Assembly: GCF_040869045.1 (NCBI RefSeq)
Contig: NC_090323.1
Location: forward strand, 156,508,426 to 156,572,425
DNA: 64,000 bases
Direction: 5' to 3'
DNA from: Eurosta solidaginis
Taxonomy: Eukaryota > Arthropoda > Insecta > Diptera > Tephritidae
Part shown: positions 57,545 through 64,000 of the stretch, in pieces
Position numbering within the stretch: the first letter of the stretch is position 1
Layout: each line of letters starts with the position of its first letter
Position numbers and translations under genes: made by a program
The notes under the pieces: model-generated
Database searches by the model: none
Told to the model about the DNA's origin: nothing
The model's input: the letters and a program-made list of their open reading frames with translations, nothing else

Positions 57545-57835
57545 AAAACCCTATCAAAAACCAGGACTTAGGTTATAAAATAACTCCATCCTCTTGGCAA
57601 ATGTTAGAAGCTTTTTAGGATCTACGCCACTTGCTGCTTCTAGATCCGACAGCCGTGTCACTTGTTATAGCTGAAGTCTAAGCCTGTCAAGCACAGGGCA
57701 TGCGTACATAACGTGCTCGATTGTTTCTTCTTCAATTCGCACTTCCTACATCTGTTATCACTGGCCAAGCCTAATTTAAAGGCATGTGACGCCAGAAGGC
57801 AGTATCCAGTCAGAATATCCTTCATGAGTCTACAG
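57545..57835 (-). mobile_element. LOA-like non-LTR remnant (C-terminus and 3' UTR)
   Basis: The minus strand gives DILTGYCLLASHAFKLGLAS, then CRKCELKK, matching the terminal finger at 17655, and the UTR CTCCATCCTCTTGG...GATAGGGTTTT region (compare 17805-17860) in reverse. Confidence 0.65.
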
Positions 57836-57844
57836 TCTTATGTT

Positions 57845-58000
57845 TTATAAAGTTATCGAATAGCTATCGAAAGTGTATCGAATAGCTATCGATATAAATT
57901 TACTATAGACAAGTTACCGATTTTTTATTGACCAGTTGTCGAACTATTCTGGGGTTCTGGGTGTGTTATCGACAAGTTATTGATAACAATGTTGTCGAAG
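57845..58000. repeat. TATCGATA-rich degenerate repeat, second cluster
   Basis: Contains ATCGAATAGCTATCGA twice and GTTATCGACAAGTTATTGAT; similar in composition to 13100-13390. Confidence 0.55.
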
Positions 58001-58164
58001 GCAGTTATTAAACTGCATTTGCTTCAAGGATTTGCCAGTGCAATTCAAAGTTTCCCCAACCTAATTATAAATCTCACCTACGAGTTCTGTCTACTTGGCA
58101 GACGAGGCTATTGCCTCTTCCTCATGGAGTGTGGGGATTGGATGACATGGAAGGTTCTTTGTTG

Positions 58165-58310
58165 TAATATCAGATCGCTCTCCAGATGATCGGGCTAGTG
58201 CTTTAATTACTCTTTTCCGGCAGGCACCGGTAAAATACCCAGCAAATGATTATCAACATTGGTAAAACTTCCCAAAACCTTCGGGGAGGGCTCTTTATCA
58301 TTATATTACA
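58165..58310 (+). repeat. Dispersed repeat E, copy 3
   Basis: CAGATGATCGGGCTAGTGC, GCACCGGTAAA and the stem-loop ACTTCCC...CTTCGGGGAG, parallel to 6850-6960. Confidence 0.6.
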
Positions 58311-59844
58311 CATTTAATCCTCACGCCTTTGTCATTTGTCAGGTTTATAGCTCATCGCGAAATTACATACTTAAAAATCGAATGCAAGATTTATCAATTT
58401 TGAAACAATTTTCATAGTTTCGCGAACACTTTGCCACCTAGGAGACTATTTATTCATATTTTGGCTCCCCGAAATATATGCAGCGAATTGGGAGACAGTC
58501 AGGCCAAACTCTAGTTTGGCACTACATGTTTAATGGCCTCCTCCGAACTGGTGCTAATCGGATGCGGAATAGGACGGTTGATAGCGACACTTGTACAAAC
58601 ACTGCTTAAGTCGGAGTTGTTTGTACTAAAGTAAGTTTCTCAAAGGCAGCTGCTATTTCGAAACCACCTACGGCTGAACGAGTTAGGAACAGTTTCAAAA
58701 GGTCAGCAAAAGGGGTAATTGCCATTTCGCAAGATATCCCAATATTAAAAGTGTCAGTTGAAAGCACTGCGAGGAGACAGTATTAAAACTAGTACCGCCT
58801 CTTAGAGAAGTAGTTCTGCGCTAATTGGGAACTAGTGGGATTTACTACCCCGCACATTTGAATTTTCTGTTGTTCTGTTGCTCTGGAATTTTGGGCATCA
58901 TTTCGATTATTGACAACTTTCTACAACCCTTCGCCTACTAGCCTTCCAAACAGTTGTGTAACGAATTTAAATCCAAAGATTAAGCAATGAATTTATGCGG
59001 CATAAACAAAGGTTGAAAATTTAAAAGGCAGTGTTCGAAGTGAATGGATGCTTTTAATAGTTCGAACGGTACTGTCGAATGTCTCCGTAGAACTATCCTT
59101 AAAATGCAACAAGAATGAAAACAAGCCCACACATGCCTAAAGTAGTCCACCATAAATATACATTCCAAATGAGTTCAACAACAAAAACAGAACAGCGTAC
59201 CGATAATAGGCCGAAATTACAACAAAAGCCAATAGTGATACCTGAGGTGTGGTGTGTAATATTAACAGTACGAGCTGAGAAGTGAGTAGTGTAAGTGTGA
59301 AGTGTTGAATGTGTGAGAATGATGCTAAAAGAAAATCGAATATCGTAATTCAGATGAATGTGTGTAGATATGCATGTGAAGTGGTACTTGTGGTCCAACG
59401 AATCTCAGTTATCTGGCTTCGTCCTTATAAAATCACAATTTTCATGAGATTTTATGCTACAAACAATGGGCAGTGGGTGAGACAATAAGAGACAAACACA
59501 ATGACTGTAAGGTAAAGAACGGCAATAAAAAGCAAAAACTACTACCTCGTAATAATAAAAGTTTTAACCACAAACCCACAGAAGGCAGAGAGAAGAGGCA
59601 ACAAGAATTTTTTATCAATGCAATAATGAAAGGCAATTTTAAAGCGTCAAAGCGTAACCACAATTTAAAGGGCTTTGCTTTTAACAGCTTCTTCTTTTTA
59701 TATCAATATATATACATACATACAACCATTGACTATATGTAAATGCGTAAAACAGTAAAAGCATGTGGAAAGGTTAAATTGATACAGCGGCAGTAATTTC
59801 TGACCAACAACAAAAGGAATGCTGTGCAAAGTTGATCAAACAAA
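58311..59844. other. No gene recognised
   Basis: Overlapping short frames on both strands at 59099-59742 show no motif. Confidence 0.45.
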
Positions 59845-62185
59845 AACAAGTAAGGAAGGTTAAGTTCGGGTGTAACCGAACATTACATACTCAGTTGAGA
59901 GCTATGGTGGCAACATAAGGGAAAATAACCACGTAGGAAAATGAACCGAGGGTAACCCTGGAATATGTTTGTATGACATGTGTATCAAATGGAAGGTATT
60001 AAAAGTTTTTAAGAGGGAGTGGGCCATAGTTCTATAGGTGGATGCCATTTAAGGATATCGCCATGAAGGTGGATCAGGGTTGACTCTAGAATTTGTTTGT
60101 ATGATATGGGAATCAAATGAAAGGTATTAAAGAGTATTTTATGAGGGAGTGGGCCATAGTTCTATAGGTGGACGCCGTTTGGAGATATCGCCATAAAGGT
60201 GGACCAGGGGTGACTCTAGAATGCGTTTGTACAATATGGGTATCAAACGATAGGTGTTAATGAGTATTTAAAAAGGGCTTGGGGTTTAGTTCTATAGGTG
60301 GACGCGTTTTCGAGATATCGCCATAAAGGTGGACCAGGGGTGACTCTAGAATATGTTTGTACGATATGGGTATCAAATTAAAGGTATTAATGAGAGTTTT
60401 AAAAGAGAGTGGTAGTAGTTGTATAGGTGGTCGCCTTTTCGAGATATATGCATAAAGATGGACCAGGGGTGACTCTAGAATGCGTTTGTACAATATGGGT
60501 ATCAAACGAAAGGTGTTAATGAGTATTTCAAAACGGCGTGGGGATTAGTTCTATAGGTGGATGCCTTTTCTGGATATCGCCATAAAGGTGGACCAGGGGC
60601 GACTCTAGAATGTGTTTGTACGATATGGGTATCAAATGAAAGGTGTTAATGAGTATTTTAAAACGGCGTGGGGCTTAGTTCTATAGGTGGACGCCTTTTC
60701 GATATATAGCCATAAAGGTGGGCCAGAGGTGACTCTAGAATGGGTTTGTACGATATGGGTATAAAATTAAAGTATTAATGAAGCTTTTAAAAGGGAGTGG
60801 GGGTAGTTGTATATGGGAAGGCGTTTTCGAGATATCAACCAAAATGTGGACCAGGGTGACCCAGAACATCATCTGTCGCGTACCGCTAATTTATTTATAT
60901 ATGTAATACAACGAACAATATTCCTGCCAAGATTCTAAGGGCTTTTGATATCGCCCTGCAGAACTTTTTCATTTTCTTCTACTCAATATGGTAGGTGTCA
61001 CACCCATTTTACAAAGTTCTTTCTAAAGTTACATTTTACGTCAATAAACCAATCGAATTACCATGTTTCATATCTTTTTTCATATTTAGTACAGAATTAT
61101 GGCATTTTTTAAATTTTTCGTAATTTTCGATATCGCAAAAGTGGGCGTGGTCATAGTCGGATTTCGGCCATATTTTACACCAAGATAAAGTGAGTACGTG
61201 AACTAAGTTTAGTTAAGATATATCGACTTTGCTTAAGTTATCGTGTTAACGGCCGAGCGGAAGGACAGACGGCCGACTGTGTATAAACACTGGGCGTGGC
61301 TTCAACCGATTTCGCCCTTTTTCACAGAAAATAGTTATCGTCCTAGAATCTAAGCCCCTATCAAATTTCACAAGGATTGGTACATTTTTGTACGTCTTAT
61401 GGTATTAAAAGTATCCTAGACAAATTAAATGAAAAAGGGCGGAGCCACGCCCATTTTGAAATTTTCTTTTATTTTTGTATTTTGTTGCACCATATCATTA
61501 CTGGAGTTGAATGTTTACATAATTTACTTATATACTGCAAATATATTAAATTTTTTGTTAAAATTTGACTTAAAAAATTTTTTTTTTAAAAGTCGGCGTT
61601 TCGTTCTCCGATTTTGCTAATTTTTATTAGGCATATATATAGTAATAGGAGTAACGTTCCTGCCAAATTTCATCATGATATCTTCAACGACTGCCAAATT
61701 ACAGCTTGCAAAACTTCGAAATTACCTTCTTTTAAAAGTGGGCGGTGCCACGCCCATTGTCCAAAATTTTACCATTTTTCTATTCTGCGTCATAAGCTCA
61801 ACTAACTTACCAAGTTTCATCGCTTAATCCGTATTTGGTAATAAATTATCGCACTTTTTCGATTTTTCGAAATTTTCGATATCGAAAAAGTGGGCGTGGT
61901 TATTGTCCGATATCGTTCATTTTAAATAGCGATCTGAGATGAGTGCCCGGGAACATACATACCAAATTTCATGAAGATACCTCAAAATTTACTCAAGTTA
62001 TCGTGTTAACGGACAGACGGACGGACGGACGGACGGACATGGCTCAACCGAATTTTTTTTTCGATACAGCTGATTTTGATATATGGAAGTCTATATCTAT
62101 CTCGATTCCTTTATACCTGTACAACCAACCGTTATCCAATCAAAGTTAATATACTCTGTGAGCTCTGCTCAACTGAGTATAAAAA
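59845..62185 (-). mobile_element. Family A element, copy A6 (complete, about 2.3 kb; reference copy)
   Basis: Proposed 5' end at 62185 (minus strand: TTTTTATACTCAGTTGAG), 3' end at 59845 (CCTTACTTGTT). The 13-bp motif ATACTCAGTTGAG at the 5' tip returns inverted inside the 3' end (about 59888-59900), followed by hairpin GTTCGG/CCGAAC and a short tail. This asymmetric arrangement, plus central tandem repeats, is typical of Helentron/DINE-like non-autonomous rolling-circle elements. Two diverged modules (61100-61280 and 61790-62040) each carry a TTTTCGATATCG palindrome, AAAGTGGGCGTGG and GTTATCGTGTTAACGG. No protein frame: dependent on an enzyme elsewhere. Confidence 0.7.
59985..60830 (+). repeat. 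130-bp tandem array of copy A6
   Basis: About 6.5 monomers phased by TTTGTACGATATGGGTATCA, more diverged than at 26190-29400. Confidence 0.9.
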
Positions 62186-62634
62186 AATTTATAAATCTCA
62201 GGATGGAAAAAGAAATGAATGCCTCGCACCTTGTCGCCTACTTCAAGTTGTTGAATATATTTATTTTTTTATAATACATTAAAACCATACAAGATTTTAT
62301 GCACGAAATGAAATTGGAAATGCGCAAAAGGATTTTAAAATAATAAAAGTTCTTTGGAACCAAAATTCTGGGAATTAAAATAGTTCATTCGTACCTTGAT
62401 TTATACTTAATTTGCGAAGAAATTTCTCTCCTACTTAGGCGATTTTACTGAAAAGATAAAAAGGAAAAAAATCATTAAATATGAGCATAAGAAATTTGTT
62501 TAGTTAAGAAGTACAATAAAAATTAAATTATTAAAATTAAATAAATAAATGTACCTTTTTCTTACTAAACATTTAACTATGATTTTTTCATCACAGCGAG
62601 TTTTTTCGAGCTCGGAACATAGAGTTAGAGGACA
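62186..62634. other. No feature recognised
   Basis: AT-rich spacer. Confidence 0.45.
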
Positions 62635-62975
62635 GGAGCTCCTTGACGCAACAAATTAAATTTGAACTAGCCGATCATCAGCGTGGCTTCCGAAAATTAC
62701 GTAGCACTACCACCGCGCTAAATGCTATTAGCACTCAGATAAATTGCGGAATAAATCAAACCCCCCCATAGGACAGTACTCGTTGCGTTAGACCTGTCAA
62801 AAGCTTTTGATACAGTGTTGTGGAACCAACACCTCTAACACCCCTCTCATTATGTTCTATCCCTGTTGAAACAGCAAGTTTCCTTGCACTCCCGTTAGAG
62901 AATATTGATGGCAATTTGTGATTGGTCGTACCTATTGCATGGGGCGAGCATTGATACCACAACTACAACAACAAC
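62635..62975 (+). mobile_element. Jockey-like remnant: RT fragment joined to 3' end
   Basis: 62640-62820 encodes ADHQRGFRKLRSTTTALNAI and, after a frameshift at the C-run 62760, VALDLSKAFDTV, the RT block before the active site. It then jumps to a 3' segment (62821-62975) with TCCCTGTTGAAACAGCAAG and a CAA tail (ACTACAACAACAACATG). Same family as 9650-10485. Confidence 0.75.
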
Positions 62976-63631
62976 ATGAGCTCCTTGAAATCTGTATTGT
63001 CTTTAACTGTGATTGCCTATAAAAAAACTTCCAGCTAAAATGCTCGAAGCAGCGTCTACTTTCAAATGATATTTACTTAGTTGAATTTCGTTTAACATTT
63101 TTCTTAGATAGCTGTTTTGGCATTAGAGATATCGCATTAAAAAATTTTCCGACATATTTTTCTGTGGTAATGTATAAATCAGGGATCGCCACAAGCTTCT
63201 TATGAAAGCGTGACCACACCTACTTTGAAATCCAAAAAATAAAAAAAAAAATGGCGACGGAGCTAGTAAAAAGTACACTGTAAAAACTTCGAAAATTCAT
63301 AAAATTATATTATTTTATTTAGAAAGAAAATTATACATTTTTTAATCCTGATAAAAGTTAAATTCATTAAATTTTTTTTAAATTAAATTTTTTATATTTT
63401 TTAAATTTTTTTATATTTTTAGGTTTTTAAATATTTGTTTTGTTTTTAGAAACAAAATAATATAAATAATAATAATTTTGTAATTCTGATAAAAGAAAAA
63501 TTCATTCAATTATTTTATTTAATCTTTTATATTTTTTGTTTTTATTTTTTGTATATTTAAAATTTAAAATTTTTTTTAATTGGTTTATTTAATAGTATTT
63601 CGGAAAGAAGCATTAAAGTGGAGATATTAAC
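62976..63631. other. AT-rich spacer
   Basis: 63300-63600 is nearly pure A/T; no feature seen. Confidence 0.5.
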
Positions 63632-64000
63632 CTACTGTAAATTGTCCGCAATTAATTTTTCTATATCTATTTTGATGTTTGTGGTTGATAATTTCAGAAG
63701 CGCTTCTAAATGCTGATTTGTAACTCTATTTCTGTTATTTGTTTTTATTTGCTTAAGGAATGAAAAGGAGCTTTCACGTATGTACGCGTACTACCAAACA
63801 TTGAATAAAATTTTAAAACTTCTCTTGCAGTAAGGATATTTCTCCTTGCTTACAACTTTCCAAAAATCAATGCCTTTTAAATCTAGTAACTGTAGTTCAG
63901 AGTCGCATTGTAAGTCGCATAGCTCCATTTGGAGTTCTGGGCTCTGCTCATTTGCATCACATGTCATGGGTATAAAAAAATTAGTAACATTTTCCTGTTG
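63632..64000 (-). pseudogene. hAT-type transposase C-terminus (partial, broken)
   Basis: The minus strand reads in one frame from the window edge: LQLLDLKGIDFWKVVSKEKY, then one in-frame TAG (about 63788), then SSFSFLKQIKTNNRNRVTNQ, LEALLKLSTTNIKIDIEKLI and a stop at 63632-63634. This is the order of the C-terminal dimerisation region of hAT transposases and of host genes derived from them (ZBED5/GTF2IRD2-like). The usual FGST-Y segment before the ESSFSF block is present but in another frame (TTTGGTAGTACG at about 63785-63796), showing an indel. In living relatives this region mediates oligomerisation. The rest lies beyond 64000, so whether it belongs to an element or a domesticated gene is open. 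Confidence 0.75.

Overview
The window reads as nuclear DNA of a fly, most likely a tephritid fruit fly. That assignment rests on its mix of repeats: non-autonomous rolling-circle elements with about 130-bp central repeats, a tRNA-derived SINE, RTE-, Jockey- and LOA-like non-LTR remnants, Tc1 and hAT fossils and an mdg3-like Ty3/gypsy element. The species cannot be named from the sequence alone. No host protein gene, tRNA or rRNA gene could be supported. Almost every recognisable stretch is mobile-element DNA, much of it nested, in both orientations and in very different states of decay.

Layout. 1-3425: a minus-strand copy of 'family A' (my label), broken by a SINE (491-854) and by a canonical Helitron (1306-2677) whose end was later duplicated (to 2932). 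3430-10490: decayed fragments (a possible TIR element, a CAA-type repeat, a Tc1-like transposase, SINE, RTE- and Jockey-like reverse transcriptases). 12235-13080: a non-LTR copy whose two halves face each other. 13100-13390: TATCGATA-rich DNA. 15545-16575: two minisatellites. 16747-17960, 18385-18712, 18851-19480 and 20670-21830: further non-LTR remnants. 23130-24797: a DNA element with matching inverted ends and a nested SINE. 26073-35770: a second family-A copy with a 25-unit, 130-bp array showing higher-order structure; a nearly complete LTR retrotransposon (30171-35289) sits inside it, flanked by TATA. 36888-41402: SINEs with perfect 14-bp duplications and a family-B fragment. 40546-44256: two family-A copies head to head. 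46460-49364: the best-preserved RTE-like element, itself interrupted. 49778-53234: more family A and two adjacent family-B copies. 54830-55780: an unrecognised decayed coding region. 57379-57544: a 166-bp foldback inside a LOA-like 3' end. 59845-62185: the cleanest full-length family-A copy. 62635-62975: a Jockey-like remnant. 63632-64000: the C-terminus of a hAT-type transposase, running off the window.

The most interesting signal is the rolling-circle material. Families A and B look like Helentron-type non-autonomous elements: a short inverted repeat sits at the 5' end, its partner lies inside the 3' end followed by a hairpin, and both families finish with the same CCTTACTTGTT. The 130-bp monomer that forms the long array in family A is clearly related to the 129-bp repeats inside the canonical Helitron at 1306-2677, so one tandem-repeat lineage appears in two differently ended rolling-circle elements. 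The LTR retrotransposon is the only element with long intact coding: a single frame holds reverse transcriptase, RNase H and a D,D(35)E integrase, while its gag-protease part carries two frameshifts and a stop codon whose origin can be read from a local duplication.
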